Below, in pieces: positions 1 through 13,100 of a stretch of 64,000 bases of DNA (its first letter is position 1; each line of letters begins with the position of its first letter). This DNA comes from Asterias amurensis (lineage: Eukaryota; Echinodermata; Asteroidea; Forcipulatida; Asteriidae), in assembly GCF_032118995.1 (NCBI RefSeq), contig NC_092661.1, forward strand, positions 12,710,494 to 12,774,493. The letters are read 5' to 3'. The notes under the pieces were generated by a model. That model worked only from the letters and a program-made list of their open reading frames with translations, did no database searches and had not been told where the DNA came from. The position numbers were made by a program, and so were the translations under genes.

Positions 1-167
1 TTCATACTATACACACTATACTTTTCACACTACATTCCAAGCTTTCGTGTTTTTTCATAGTCGGTAATAAAAAAACAAGAAAACAAAACAAATTGGAAAT
101 CAGACTCGGATTGTTCAATATTTACAAATCACAGCCGCTCAAAACGATACAGACTTCTACATCTTTG

Positions 168-558
168 TTAAAGGAACACGTTGCCTTGGATCGGACGAGT
201 TGGTCAAAACAAAAGCGTTTGTAACCGTTTTTTATATAATGCATATGGTTGGGAAGATGTTTTAAAAGTAGAATACAATGATCCACACAAGTTTGCCTCG
301 AAATTGCGTGGTTTTCCTTCTACTGTGCGAACTAACACGGTCGGCCATTTATGGGAGTCAAAATTTTGACCCCCATAAATGGCCGACGTGAATAGTCGAC
401 GAGGTAAAAGGAAAACCACGCAATTTCGAGGCATGTTTGTGTGGATCATTGTATTCTACTTTTGCAACATCTTCCTACCCATATGCATTTTATAAAAAAC
501 GGTTACAAACGCTTTTCAAAGACCAACTCGACCGATCCAAGGCAACGTGTTCCTTTAA
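168..558. mobile_element. Foldback (MITE-like) element, about 390 bp
   Basis: The two halves are reverse complements over nearly their whole length, meeting near 365-375 where a short perfect hairpin (ATGGGAGTCAAAATTTTGAC type) forms the centre. Both outer ends read TTAA followed by AGGAACACGTTGCCTTGG (left 168-190, right complement 536-558), so the flanks fit a TTAA target-site duplication. No transposase is present; the short ORFs across it are palindrome artefacts. The arms have drifted at scattered positions, mainly near the centre. It ends about 110 bp past the OLIG stop codon and may lie in that gene's 3' UTR. The TTAA suggests piggyBac-type mobilisation, which is an inference only. Confidence 0.8.
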
Positions 559-671
559 GGAACAACTATGTCAACTGTTACAAAAATACAATCGCATGAG
601 GTTTATGGATTGTAATTATTAAAATACAAAAGTTATGGAAAATAATATTAACAGGGTTTCAAGTACAAAGT

Positions 672-1685
672 TCACTTTGTTGGTCTGATCAGTTCTGTGG
701 CAGAAAATGCCGACACTCCGTGTAAACCGCGGTGCTGTGCCGACAAGCTGCCGTTGGGATTAGCCTTGCACTGGGCACAGGAGCACGGCATAGACCAGCC
801 GTTGTAAAGGCCGAAACATGGCGCTGTCGGCAAGGGTGGTCGGCCGGGCAAAGACGAGTTCCCGTGTCGTTCAACCGGGGACTCCCCAAATGTCCTGAAC
901 ACCGTCGAACTGGGTTGTGATGAGGCGGTTTTCTCGGGGGCTGAGTGTTGGGTCGTCGAGCAAAGAGGTGTCGAAAGCAAGAGAGTCTTCGGCACGGGGG
1001 CAAGGGGTGTAGAAGACGGTGGGAAGTAAGCCGAGCGGGTTGGGGACGGGGGAAGCGTTGGCGATGACCCGAGCCCCACGCTTGATTGTCCGGTGGGTAT
1101 TTGTGGTGGGTGCGACCCTTGGTACACCTCCCCCAAAAGCCTACGCATATCTTCGAGACTGCTGGAGAGCATCAAGATATAGTTCTTGGCAAGGAGGAGG
1201 GTGGCGATCTTGGAAAGTTTACGAACGGACGGTCCGTGTGCGTACGGCATGACTTCTCTAAGTCCGTCCAATGCCGTGTTCAGATCGTGCATCCGTTTGC
1301 GTTCACGGCTGTTGATCTTCAGCCGTAGATAGTGCATCTCCTCCTCGGTCAGAATCTTAGATTGGTTGCGGGTGATGTCCGCGTGGTTGAGGAGACGGTG
1401 GCCCACTCCGAGATGTTTAGAACGGGCTGCTTTCCCCCCTGCCGAAGCACTCATTTTCTCCTTACTGTCAATGTTCATCAACGGCGACGAAGATAAATCA
1501 GAGGATTGCAACCTCGCGGTGGAGTCCACGGACATAGCATCGTCGCTGAACTCGGCACCCGAGTCAGACCCGGCGGGTGAACAGCTCGACATTGCCCCGA
1601 CGGGAAATCGGCTCGTCTTCGGTGGAGTGTTTGCGGTACTCGCATCCATTTCCTGTACGGTCCTCTCAGTCGACAACAACATCAT
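672..1685 (-). CDS. olig: OLIG-family bHLH transcription factor (single exon, 337 aa)
   Basis: This is a neural and developmental transcription factor of the OLIG group, expected to act in the nucleus by binding E-boxes as a dimer. The bHLH domain is at about residues 120-183: basic region [13 protein letters not shown], helix 1 [14 protein letters not shown], loop PSVRKLSK, helix 2 [14 protein letters not shown]. This is near-identical to vertebrate OLIG2/OLIG3. The N-terminus is Ser/Asp-rich and the C-terminal half is Pro/Ser/Thr-rich with no recognised domain. OLIG genes are typically intronless in the coding region, as here. The length (337 aa) fits the family (about 270-330 aa). I kept the first Met of the frame; a second Met lies directly after it and another at residue 13. 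Which OLIG paralogue it matches cannot be decided here. Confidence 0.96.
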   Translation of the reverse strand: MMLLSTERTVQEMDASTANTPPKTSRFPVGAMSSCSPAGSDSGAEFSDDAMSVDSTARLQSSDLSSSPLMNIDSKEKMSASAGGKAARSKHLGVGHRLLNHADITRNQSKILTEEEMHYLRLKINSRERKRMHDLNTALDGLREVMPYAHGPSVRKLSKIATLLLAKNYILMLSSSLEDMRRLLGEVYQGSHPPQIPTGQSSVGLGSSPTLPPSPTRSAYFPPSSTPLAPVPKTLLLSTPLCSTTQHSAPEKTASSQPSSTVFRTFGESPVERHGNSSLPGRPPLPTAPCFGLYNGWSMPCSCAQCKANPNGSLSAQHRGLHGVSAFSATELIRPTK

Positions 1686-1801
1686 GTACTACTACTCGTT
1701 TGCTTCCGTCCGGTCGTCCGCAACAAAGTTCCGGCTGCAAATAAAGTCAAGCGGTGTGCCCTCGTCAGTTAATAATCTCAATTTGCCCCGGACACTTGCT
1801 C

Positions 1802-1832
1802 TTAAATACTCTCCTTTTGTGGCATCCACGTG
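1802..1832 (-). promoter_or_regulatory. Candidate OLIG core promoter: TATA-like box and E-box
   Basis: On the minus strand a TATTTAA motif (1802-1808) lies about 117 bp upstream of the OLIG start codon. A palindromic E-box CACGTG (1827-1832) sits about 19 bp further upstream. The spacing is plausible for a TATA promoter with a short 5' UTR. Both are short motifs that can occur by chance, and no transcript evidence is available. Confidence 0.3.
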
Positions 1833-1932
1833 CGGTGAAGGAGCAGAACGGATGAGTTTAACTTCATCCAATCTTTGTAGTTCAACACCGAGAGGGACTG
1901 TCGAACCATTCATAACACACGGTCCACTCCTT

Positions 1933-4656
1933 TGATTTACTGTCAGTGAGGTTCGGGGAAAAAAAGAAGCTTCATTACCATCTTGATAACTTGGCAGCTA
2001 ATCACAGGCCGTTTTACGTGAACGATCACCAAACGTCCTTTAGTACATGCCACTGGATTGGCTCAAACTTATTATCACCTCCTATGTGCGCATGTCAGAT
2101 GTGATTTGTTTTCTAGATGTGGGGTCCCCACTGATTGTTTCCAAAACGCAACAGCGGCTCACTGGTAGACATATGGCGGGACGACATTCGAAATGTGTGT
2201 GAACAAACATTGTCGTGTGCTATCACTGCTTTAGTTATAAAAGCGCCACGCGTCGAGCCTGCTAGGTTTCTTGACAGGCCCAAGGGCCCCGCTATTCAAC
2301 CTACGGCTTTTCTTGTTGGCTGTGCGTGCAGTAAACGTAAACGCATTAGGCAGACGACTGTTTTATGTTTGCAATTAAAGTGACCGTTTATAGTTGTGAA
2401 GCGACTACTGTAAATTTGTATGCGAGTTTTTGTTCTTTGTCATAAGAAAAACGTTTGTATGTATCATGTTATTTCATGCTGTCATATCCATTGGTTTACC
2501 GTTTGCTGAAAAAACAAGGCGCAGATCATGAGGCATTTAACAAAATCCCCGCAACTTCACCTGGCAGAATTCAACTCAGTACAACATTTCCCTTTGCTTA
2601 CCCTGACAAACATTTGTTGAAGATTTTCTAAAAACAACTGTAAAAAGTAGTATAGATAGTGGCCTGACGTTCCGAACCAGCATAATCTTTCCCGAAGACT
2701 TAAAAAGCCAAAAACTTGTCAGAATTATGTTTTCTGATATTTCTTCCAGGCATCCTGTAACGTTTCATTGTTTCAAGTTTCGTCACTTAATTATGTTTCC
2801 AAACCTTACGGGTTCCGGTAATTTATATTCAATATTACTATTACACGCCCGCGATCTTAAACATTAGATTGTATGATAACAGCATGCACTGACAAGAAAT
2901 TCGGAGTTATATTATTGTATATAATTATTAATTCGGAGTTGCAAACAGCCGCCGGGCTCCACAATACACTGACACGAACCCAACGTGGTCCGCCCTTCTG
3001 CCGTTCGTCACTAAACCAAATCGTATACACAGTCGACGTACGGGGCGCAACCGGCCCGTCCTGCAATGTATTTTAATCACCGAATCCGGAGGCTTTGTCA
3101 CGTTTTTGCGTGAACAAAATAACAAAGGCACCAGAGGCACCCCCCCCCCCCCTTTCGACTCTCTGTGTATGTCCAACGGGCCAGGCCTGCCTGCCTACGA
3201 CAATACCCACACCCGTTGCGGCAAACGAGAAATCCGAACCGGCGTTCATATAATAGTTAGTAAGGAAATAATGTGAGCGGGAGGAAGCTTCTTGGGCCGT
3301 ATACCGTCTGCTTGTAAATTGAAACCGATTGCGATAAATTATAAAATCGTCAATCAGCTATTAGGGGAGGTTTTTTCTTCTTTCTTGTGATGTGTAGCCT
3401 TTAGTATAGTGGGAGGTTTCGCTCGTCATGTATTCCGATTTATACGATCTGTCACTGAATTGAGTTTCTTATTGAGTCGAGCTAACAATGAATTTTTGTA
3501 ACTGGACTCTATAAAATTGAGCCACAGAAATGTCGATTTTAAAGGCGGGAGAGGGGGGGGGGCATGTCTTGAGCAATTGTTGCATTTTCGTTTCATCTTA
3601 TTCAAGTCGGATGCATACGATGGTTATGGGCTATCCTGATCACTCACTAATGTCGAAAATGCTGCAAATCTACGGGGTGGGGGGGGGGGGGGGGGTGTTG
3701 TATTCCTGATGCCCACCCCATGCTAAATACAGTCTGTAACGATTGGTCATTGGAACCCTCGTGTTTTTTCCCCAATACTTCCAAATAGACAAGCACCATG
3801 GTGAACATTTCATTTCAAAATGTGACACGTTTTCAATTGAGTTGTTGCCGAAAATCGGGAGCAGTTATGTCCACGCCAGGAAGAATAATCTGCAATCAGA
3901 ACACACAAGAAACGTTACTGACAGTAACGCTTCTCAGATTCAAACTTTTGGGAATACAAAGTATCAAAAACGAGACGCGTTTAGTGCTGGTCCCCATCAC
4001 TGTCGCCTCGAAAGACGATGGTTCCATTCGACGTTTTGTGCAAATTGTCGACAGTTTTTCCCCTGTTCTCAAAGATAAACAACCTGTTCCCGTTCTTCTA
4101 TTTTATGTTCACAGCCACGAATTTCTCTTTCTTATTTCCTGGGGTGCCCTCTCTACACAAAATCTCCCACTGTTTACCGTGCCAATTTTCCACATCCCGT
4201 ATTAATAATAAAAATTGCTTATGATTTTAGTTAAGTTCAACAACGTCCCCCACGTACGAATGGAACAGACAATGAGAGTATTCTAGCATAACTATTATTT
4301 ATCAACGTAGGTAACTAAATAATCACATCGCAAATTAACGAATTATTCGAGACACTGCCGAAATCGTGAATAATTTACGAATTAAACATTTTGCGACTTC
4401 GTGAATAATATTTACACCTTATTGTTTGACGTAAATTGCCGATGTTCCTTCGGTGTCACAACACAGAAGAATCCTAGCTTGAAAGTCAGTCATTTTTTCT
4501 GTGGTTACGAATCGCAATTTCCTTTTGATTTTCATTAAAAACTGTAACTTTTCATACCGATTTGCTCTTTTGCATTTGCTGTTAACCCTAAGTTTTGGTG
4601 CTTATTGTTATTATCTTCTTGTTACACTGCACAACGGGACCGAGCCACGCAGCCTA
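1933..4656. other. Intergenic region between OLIG and CTU1, no gene recognised
   Basis: I see no coding region here that I can defend. It holds homopolymer runs (C run at 3139-3152, G runs at 3550-3560 and 3675-3697), and an AT-rich pair of inverted segments at about 4325-4420 (around TCGCAAATTAACGAATTATT). Two overlapping ORFs (3743-4078 and 3798-4205) have no recognisable motif. The 2.3 kb next to OLIG is the most likely place for its upstream regulatory DNA, but no specific site can be assigned. Confidence 0.5.
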
Positions 4657-4901
4657 GGGCCCAATTTCATAGCGCTGCTAAGCACAAACATTTGCTAAGC
4701 ATGAAATTTCTTCCTTGATAAAAACAGGATTACCAACCAAAATTTCCATTTGTTGCATATTGCAATTGTTACTGGTATTTAGCTGTTGTTTGTTTATCCT
4801 GAAAATCACGTGGAAATTTTGATGGTAATCTTGTTTTTATCAAGGAAGAAATTTCATGCTTAGCAAATTTTTGTGCTTAGCAGCTCTATGAAGTTGGGCC
4901 C
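4657..4901. mobile_element. Palindromic MITE, GGGCCC family (copy 1)
   Basis: The element begins GGGCCCAATTTCATAG and ends with the reverse complement, ATGAAGTTGGGCCC. The arms (4657-4760 and 4800-4901) fold into one long hairpin containing the paired blocks GATAAAAACAGGATTACCAA and its complement. About 245 bp, no coding capacity. Five further copies in this window share the same ends and centre. Confidence 0.85.
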
Positions 4902-5605
4902 TGGATTGCTCTGGTTGCCCTGACTAATGCAAATGGCAAAATGTTCAACATGACGGCGGCGGCATACATTAGAAACACCGCAAGGGGAGAATACGCCAAA
5001 AGTGAATTAGCACAGCATGTGATAAATCACACCTAATGCACAACACAAGGGGATGAGGAAAGAAACACTGCAGCAGGTTGCGACGTGTCTGGTGCTCTTT
5101 GAAGAGTTCTCCTGGCCTGGACATCAATTCGGCACCATATGCAGCAAAGACCAGACGCGTGCAAACACTGTTGATTTTGGCACCATTGCCGGCCCATCAC
5201 CTCTCGTTTTTTTGTTCCCTTGCCAGTCCCCGGACTGCAGGCACTGGTAGCAGGCCCTTCTGCCACCGCGACTGAGTGACTAAAGCGTATGGCAAGTATG
5301 AACAACAACCAGGTAAAAATAATGCTCGGTTGCCACCACTGATGTTTAATTTTAACGCCCCCCTCAATCACGTGATTCCACGAGGGATCGCTCTAACTCG
5401 AGCGTGAAGAGTTTATGTTCACGGACCTGGGACCTCTGAAGGGTGTGTAAATTGCCCCGAGAGTCCGGGGCGGACATCATGTATCCGATACGGTGCTTGT
5501 CAGGTAACAAGTGGCGCAACTTGCCTGAGAGAGAATCCTGCAGCCCGTACAGCAAGGCTATTCAATGCTCTCAATACGAACATATCGCGTTCTGACGCCA
5601 TCTGG

Positions 5606-5818
5606 GCCAAATTTCATAATAAGCAGGCAATTTTAATTAACAAAATTTCTTTGCTAAGCAATATGGAGTGGGGCACCAGTCCGATAAACGTAATGCAATA
5701 GGCTGGGAACCCGTTTCGAGGCAATCTATAGGTGATTGGTAACCCTGTTTCAGCTAAGCAAGACTTTCCCGTGCTTAGCACACTGTCATGCTTACAGGCT
5801 TTTTGAAAGTGGGCTCTA
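5606..5818. mobile_element. Diverged GGGCCC-like MITE
   Basis: The segment starts GGGCCAAATTTCATAATAAGC and ends GCTTTTTGAAAGTGGGCTC, a degenerate version of the GGGCCC foldback family. Interior pieces such as TTGCTAAGCA and TGCTTAGCA are recognisable, but the hairpin is badly eroded. It is probably an old relative rather than a recent copy. Confidence 0.45.
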
Positions 5819-6133
5819 AAGTCCAATTCGTGTCTCTCATAGGCGGATGTGCGCTGCGGCCCGGCCCATATAGATTGAGCGCCGTTTATAAGCGCGAAAG
5901 AGTCCGCGGTATTGCAGATCGAGACATCGTGATTTTGACACTCGACACAAATTACCACCATTTCCAATAAACAAGAATTCTGTTTCAATCCTGACCCTGA
6001 CGTCACTCCAATAACTTTTCTCAAGCACTGCTTTATCAATTGACACCAACTGACTGCAATGGACACCAGTGTCACTCACCACACATCAACATTACCATCA
6101 TTATTGTTTTCATTCACCACTCCTTGCATCAAT

Positions 6134-6471
6134 GGAATGGTGGAGAGCCGTTGATTGTGAGAAAAGGCTCCCTCTGAACTAACGTAGTTTTCGAGAAAGA
6201 AGTAGGCCCCAATTTCCACTCAAATATTTGAATTTGATTTCGAGACCTAAAAATTAGATTTTGAGGTCTCAAAATCAAGTATTTCAAAGCACACAACTTC
6301 GTGTGACAAGGACGTTTTTACTTCCATTATTATCTCGCAACTTCGATGACCAACTAATTGAGTTCAACCTTTCACAGGTTTATTATTTTGTGCAAAATTA
6401 TGATGTGATACCCAAGTGAGAAGACTGGTCTTGTCTTTGACAATTATCAAAGGTGTCCAGTGCCTTTAATT
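6134..6471. mobile_element. MITE of the AAAGGCAGTGGACAC family (diverged copy)
   Basis: It shares the ordered blocks of this family: GGCTCCCTCTGAA, GTAGTTTTCGAGAAAGAAGTA, a short internal palindrome around GAGGTCTCAAAATCAA, CTTCGTGTGACAAGG, TCTCGCAACTTCGATGACC, and the end GTGTCCAGTGCCTTTAA. The left terminal repeat is missing or eroded. Non-coding. Confidence 0.7.
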
Positions 6472-7164
6472 ATCTTATAGGGGCATATGATTACTTATTC
6501 AAGAAAATTACCATAAAACTAAGTCACAACTAAATCTATGATCAGGGCCAATGGCACACCACACCATGCACTGAAGCTGTGTTGATACATTTCGGGTGCA
6601 TATTGCCCACATCCACAATTTTTGTGCTTATCCATGGAATTAGCAACAAGAAGATACAAGAAAAAGTGTAGGACATTTTGTCAAAAAGAAATACGTCCTT
6701 GCTGTCTCGGTTTCATTGGTGTAAAGTTCAATAAGTAATGACGTAGTAAAACAGCAGTGTCCAATCACAAAACTCGTTACATACAAATACCGATGTGCAC
6801 ATCTATTAAAAAGCAACCGTCAGGTTGCTGAAGAAAAGAGCCCTCAAGTGTTGGAAGATTCTAACTTTTTTCCCACCCTTTTCCCCCGTCTGAATTTCCT
6901 GAACTTTATTTGCATGAAAAGATTTTTGAGCGCAAAAGTTCGACAGAATAAAAAAATTACATTTTTTTGTGACATAATCTACACTTTCTTCTTGCACAAG
7001 CTCAATGCAACAACGAGACGAGGTTGTTAGATATTTCGTTCGACCCCGTAACGCTTTAGATCCCACGACGTACTATTCGTTTAAAGGACCAAGGTTGACA
7101 ATAATACACCGATTGGAGCGATTGTGCATGTCTGCTCGAACGCTGTGACTTTCTGAAACCTAAA

Positions 7165-10100
7165 ATGCCAGTTTCTTGTCGTGCCTGTGGCAATTCTGCA
7201 ATTTTGAAGAGACCCAAAACGGTAAGTTGAAATCCCTGTATCTGAGTTACCTTATAACTTGATTGATACTTCGTTATAAAAGGCAAAACCAGTTGACTTC
7301 GGTGCCCACACAAAAACGTTGAACTGAGGAGAGCAATGGTTATGTGTCTATTTCCGACACTTGACAGGTGCGTTGTTTGCAATCTGACTTTTATTTTTGT
7401 TGTAACATGGTTGTAATTTGGTTTGTAATCTGGTTTACGTAAATTTTACTATTTTTCGGCATACAACCACCACTCATGATCTCCCTGTATAGTTTAGGTA
7501 AAATGATAATCTTTACTTTACTCAAATCAAAAACTGTTCAGCATGTTCAGTTGTGACTGGTCAACCCTTCTGACAATGTCAGAAGGGTTGACCATTAAAA
7601 AAGTTCTTATTTAAAAATTATAATTATTCCTCCATCGTAGCACCAACACTTGTCCAGCGTACATGGTGTAGGACTAGGTTCAAGTGTTACACTTGAACCT
7701 AGTCCTACAGTCCCCTACACCATGGATGTATGCTGGACATAATTGCGATAACGTAACCCTCCTCCAGACGGCCGCCAGGAGGAGGGTTACGTTATCGCAA
7801 CTACGCTGGACCCTCCTTACTTCTCTTGGCCCTATGCCAAGTTTCCCATGAGGTAAATAAATCCCGTGTGGAGAAACAATTTAAAAAAGTGCTTGTTGTT
7901 TTGGGGTAATTTTATAAAAACTTTCGGAGCTGGCAATCATTTGATTGATGATAAACACTGTTGACGCTTGTTACACGTAATGTTACTGATGCGCATATTC
8001 ACGAGGGAGGTAGCATGGGAGTTCAAACAACTCGACTGGTCAGACAACTCGACTGGTCAGACAACTCGATGGCTAACCATCTACAGTGTAACTCGACTCC
8101 AACCATGCATTGTTATTACTGTTAGACACTGACAAGTCAAATTTTGATCAGACTGAACATGTTCAGCTGATCGAGCCTCTGTTACTGATCTGAGATCAAT
8201 CATTTATTTTACCCATCACCCATCGACACGGCTTTTTAGTCGTTTTTTCTTTCCGATGAAAACAAAGTTTGTTTAGCATGTTCAGCAACCTACATGAAAG
8301 TGTCCTGATTTATTATAGTGTCGTTGAAGTGTTAATATTTTTATAGTTTGACAACAAAAACAAATTAAACAAAATCGTTGTACTGATTGACATGATCAAA
8401 CTCGTCCACAAAGTCTCTGAAAAGTGTGCTTGCAAAAAGTGAATTTTCTGGCATCACGATTATCCATGATTTTAAATGATCCGAGATAACATTGAGACTT
8501 GACTGATGGTAACTGTTCCCCTTGTAAATTAGAACACTGGTTTCTTTTCGCTGTTGCCTCCTTTAGCAAAGCATCCTTGAAAAGTTTTGCTCATCATGTT
8601 TCGGAGGCAGACACGACCAGAGTGCTTTTTTGACATTTGTTCTCGCAAAAATCAGGGTGTATTATTTCTTTGTAGTCTCAGTGAGCTAAAAACACTTGGA
8701 CTGACATAATGTACCTCTTGGTGACAGTGCAGGCACTTTTGTCAGTTCTGGCAAACCTGGATTGTGTTGTCTTTCTGTTGTCCTCAGTCGTGTAGTACTT
8801 TGTCTTCTCTTTTACTGCCTGTTCTCCTTTTTTATATCTTGATGTATCTCCATTTTTAATGTTTTCCAATCCAGATGTATATATTTATATATTTAATGTT
8901 TTTAAGAGTTTTATCCTTTACGTATAAATTATTTGTATTTTTGTATTTTTATGTGAATTGCCAAATAAATAATAATAATAATAATAATAAAACAATGAGT
9001 TCTCACCGCCACTCAGGGAATCCTTACACTAAATACACTGTAAGTTTTAACATTAAATTATTACTAATAATATTGCCTATGGTTTCTGTTGTGATTGATC
9101 ACATTTTGTATAAAGGCACAGAACACGTTTAGCAATCGTCAAAGACCAGTGTTCTCTATCCCAACATGCAAAAAATAACAAATCTGTGGAAATTTTGGCT
9201 CAACTGTTCATCAAAGTTGCAAGAAAATTATGATATCAACATCTCTCTGTTGCCTGTTAAAGCCATTGGACACTTTCAGTAAACAGTATTGTCCAAAGGC
9301 CCACACTTCATGTATCACAACTTAATAAAATAACAAACCTGTGAAAATTTAGGCTCAATCGGTCATCGGAGTCGGGAGAAAATAACGGGAAAACCCTACC
9401 TTGTTTTCGCACGTTTCACCGTGTCATGACATGTGTTTACTATAAATCCGTAATTCTCGTAGTCGAGAATGGTTAATTGTTTTAATGTTTTTTCAAACAG
9501 TTAAGCATTTCATGAAATAATATTTCAAGAGAAGTCTTTTACTATTACCTTCTGTAAACCCTGTAAGTTATTTGTAAATCTGTGAACTTTTTTTTTTGTT
9601 CCGAAAGCGTATAATGGCTTTAATACAAGGAAGTTTTTATGCTACGTTAGGTAATTACTCAACATACTAAATACTTTGAGTAATTACTCAACATTTCCAA
9701 GAGTTCTGTGAATTTTCTTTACAGGCAAATCTCTCGGGATGGTACCCTTTGTAAACTTTGTAAATGTACACAAATTCTTATCAAAATATGTTTTGTAATT
9801 TTTTTAGAGGGGAAGTTTTTGATAGTTTTCCCTAGGGCCACCGCAATCCTCCAATATCTTCCACTCTTTGGCAACTCAACACCGTTTTCTCCAGTGATTT
9901 AGAATGAAACAACTCTAATTTAGACCTGCAACCCTAGAGACATCTTTCAATCACACAAAAACTCATATTAATAGGTTTTTAGAGGATTAAAACTGTTCCT
10001 TCAAAAAAACAAACCTACATTTCAAAGTCTCTCACGAGTTTCAGAACATTACTTATATAGTGTGTAAATGATGAAAAGACAAGAATGGAAACTAGTGTTT

Positions 10101-13100
10101 TCACTTAAAAAATGAGTTGATTGGCATTTCTTACTTAATTATGTATCCAATTGGAAAATCTGGTAGGGGTTATGTTTTTTTAATTTTAATGGAAACATTT
10201 TAAAAAGTCTCTAATAATGTTCAAAATCAACACATTTTAAGCGTGTGTAATTGAATTAAAACACTAGAATGAAAAGTAGTGTTTCATTTGTGTAGAAAAA
10301 TTAGTTGGTATTTTCCATTTTTATCTATTTCTGTATAAAAATAAAATCGAAATGGCATTGGAAATTATCACTGAGGGCATCCTTTCTCTAAAATCAAACA
10401 ATCACAGTCTCACACTTGGAGCAGAAGGGATCAGAGTTTTTCATGGGAGATTGACAGGGGTTCACAGTATGACACTCCCTATGAAAAGACTAAGATGAAA
10501 CGACAAGAAGTAGAATGAAAAGACTAGAATATTAAAAAGACTAAAGACTAGAATACTGTACCAAAATTTGTTGAGATTTTGCAATTTTCACATTATTCTG
10601 TATCCAAGAATCCCAACGGCTTTTGAAAATGATCACTGAGGGCAGCCTAATTCTTAATCAAACAGTCACACAGGCCCAAAATGGGAGCAGAAGGGAACAG
10701 AGTTTGGGGTGTGGGAGATTGACTCTCAAGATAGACTCAAGCGCACACCGGCACCTGCATGCCGTGTTTACCAACATCTGTTCAGCTAATTTGGGCAGCC
10801 TTTAACGGCATGCCACGGCCAGTTCCTAAGTCAATGTCCATGTTGCATGCTTCGCCTCCACTATTAAATTCCCATTAATTTAATTTGCCCCAGGCACTTG
10901 AATTTCAATCACCCCTTTTGTTAAATGGCAGGGCATTGTGATGATGGATGGTTAAAACCCACGCGGCTTCTTTCTCTCTCTGGAGTCTCTGTAAATACCT
11001 CCTCCTAGTAGACCTGGGGTGAGGCGCGTGATAGGCAGTTTGCACGGATGGGGTTTGGGGGGCTCTAGCTGTGGCAACTTCCACTTTGCTTGCCAAATGC
11101 TGCTGTGTCGATGTTGTTTCAATACTGGGCCCAGTCTTTGGAACTGGGGAGGGCCAGATTGTGGCAGGGTGTTGGTCCGTGTGTCAACAACCGCGTTACT
11201 GGTTGCTCTGATGATAACGTGGTCGTCGATGGCTGTGGTGCAGTCAGTTTATCAAAAGTTTTTTATCCGGCTTGAAAAGGAGACTTCATGCTGAGTAGCG
11301 TTTAGAGAAGGGTGGATGGAGTTTGCCATGTTCGCGCTGCGTGGGAGAACTGTGAAATGATTTGGTGTGTTTATATTTAAAGTGCTTTTTTGTTTGAGTT
11401 AAACAAAATGTACTTACATACATGTACAGTAGTTTACATACATGTAAAGTAGCTGAACTGCCTAGTCGGGGTTTTGAGTAATTTTCTTTTAAAAACTTTT
11501 GTATTTGAAAAAATAATACTTAACTGTGTTTGATTTTTGTTTACTTTGTAGTACGGGGTGCAGTTTTGCATTAGGTTCAAGTAACAAGGCCAATAACTTT
11601 TACATTTTGTGCAATTACTTTTTGATCGTACGTAAATAATCTGTGGGTGACAGTTTCTGCATACCAAACAAGTCTTTAAAAAAATAAGTACTGTACATCT
11701 TTCTCGATTGACACAAAGTATAAGTAAACTTTTCACAATGTGTTCACATTGTTCACGCCGCACATTTTGGTCAGGGTTTGATGCGCTTTGCCAACAGTAT
11801 ACCCTAATCTGGCAAGTTAGAATTATGGCAACGCACACACACACGCACGGCACGCACATTGTAAGAAAAGAAGAAAAAAAACCCATTATCAAGAGATTGC
11901 TCGGGGGGATATTTATTTCTTAATTTAACTCGTGGAAAAGACTCTTGTATTGAGGAGGGGGGAAGGATACCGACTTCACCGGTGCCCTGGGGGCACGGCA
12001 TATTAAGAAGTGTTTAGGCAGGCTTGAGTACAGACAGACAATGGCCAGATCTCCGCTATGCCTTTTGTGATGGGGATCGGATTTTAGGTTCGACAGATGG
12101 GAGTCTGTGTTGCTTAATGTAATTTAAAACATTTCGTCCCATTCAGGGGGATTTTTTTTCTTGTCTTACCTTTTTTACTTCTCTTTCTGTGGTATGGTGT
12201 GCTGCGGCCGGATGGCACGATGCTATTACTCAGTTGTTGGTCTTGAATACTTTGTACGTACATCATGTTGTTTTTTGTTACGTCTTTATTTTCTGCTTGT
12301 CTTTCTTTTTTTAGAGTTGCATTAGCCACAACTCAATTTGAAGACACGTACATGAGTGCATGAATGAGGTCTGAGTGCATTTAAGTGTGCAGTGGTCGGC
12401 AATTTAAGGAAATATCAAAACTTTACAAAAGTAAATTGGTCTCGAAAGAAAGAATGTTTTTTTTATATTATCACATTTGATGTGAAACTACATTATCCAT
12501 TCAGGCCTGGTACTTTCTTCCTTAAAAGCAAGGCAGTTTTCCCCTTGTAATGGGCACAATTTTAACACTTTTCCAGACCAAAGGCCTGAGGCCAGCGATT
12601 TTGGTGTCGGCCAGTAAACAGGCAACTGGACAAGCACGGTGGTCTTTCGTTTTTCAGTTGAATTATAATATTCACTGTGTAAAATCATACTTGTACCTTT
12701 GTGAAAACAGTTGGAAGAATAAGACAATTAACCTTCTCGTTGTTCGACTCATTTTGATTCTGATCTTGTGAAACAAATTCCTGTCCTGTTAAATGGTGAA
12801 CTTCAAAGCCCCCCCCCAGTGTACAATTTGTAAATAAAAAACACCAACTATCTCCTTCCCAATTCCTACCCCTCAATGGCTCAAATTTTCTTGAAAAGTC
12901 CCTAAGTTATCACATGGCTTTGTATACGTAGCTAATTCTTGTTTAAGGGCCAATAAATGAAAATGAGAAGGGAGAAAACTACAGTTTAACATAATCATTA
13001 CTGTTTTTATTTGAACAAAAGACTTTTCTCATTAAACTTTTGGTACTCATTAGAATTAAGGGAATGAAAGGGTAGCGACGAGTTTAAAACCGGCAGGGTC

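Noticed and set aside
689-1328. ORFs in other frames across the OLIG gene
   Set aside because: Shadows of a GC-rich coding region; only the minus-strand frame encodes a bHLH domain.
3798-4205. 135-aa ORF with a good start context (CACCATGG)
   Set aside because: No recognisable motif, an overlapping 111-aa ORF in another frame, AT-rich composition, and no splice sites that extend it. Left as unassigned.
5614-6075. 153-aa minus-strand ORF
   Set aside because: Its lower part overlaps a diverged GGGCCC-type foldback and the remainder shows no known motif.
11434-11892. 152-aa minus-strand ORF
   Set aside because: Low-complexity and hydrophobic, partly from a CA-rich repeat at 11828-11850. No family resemblance.
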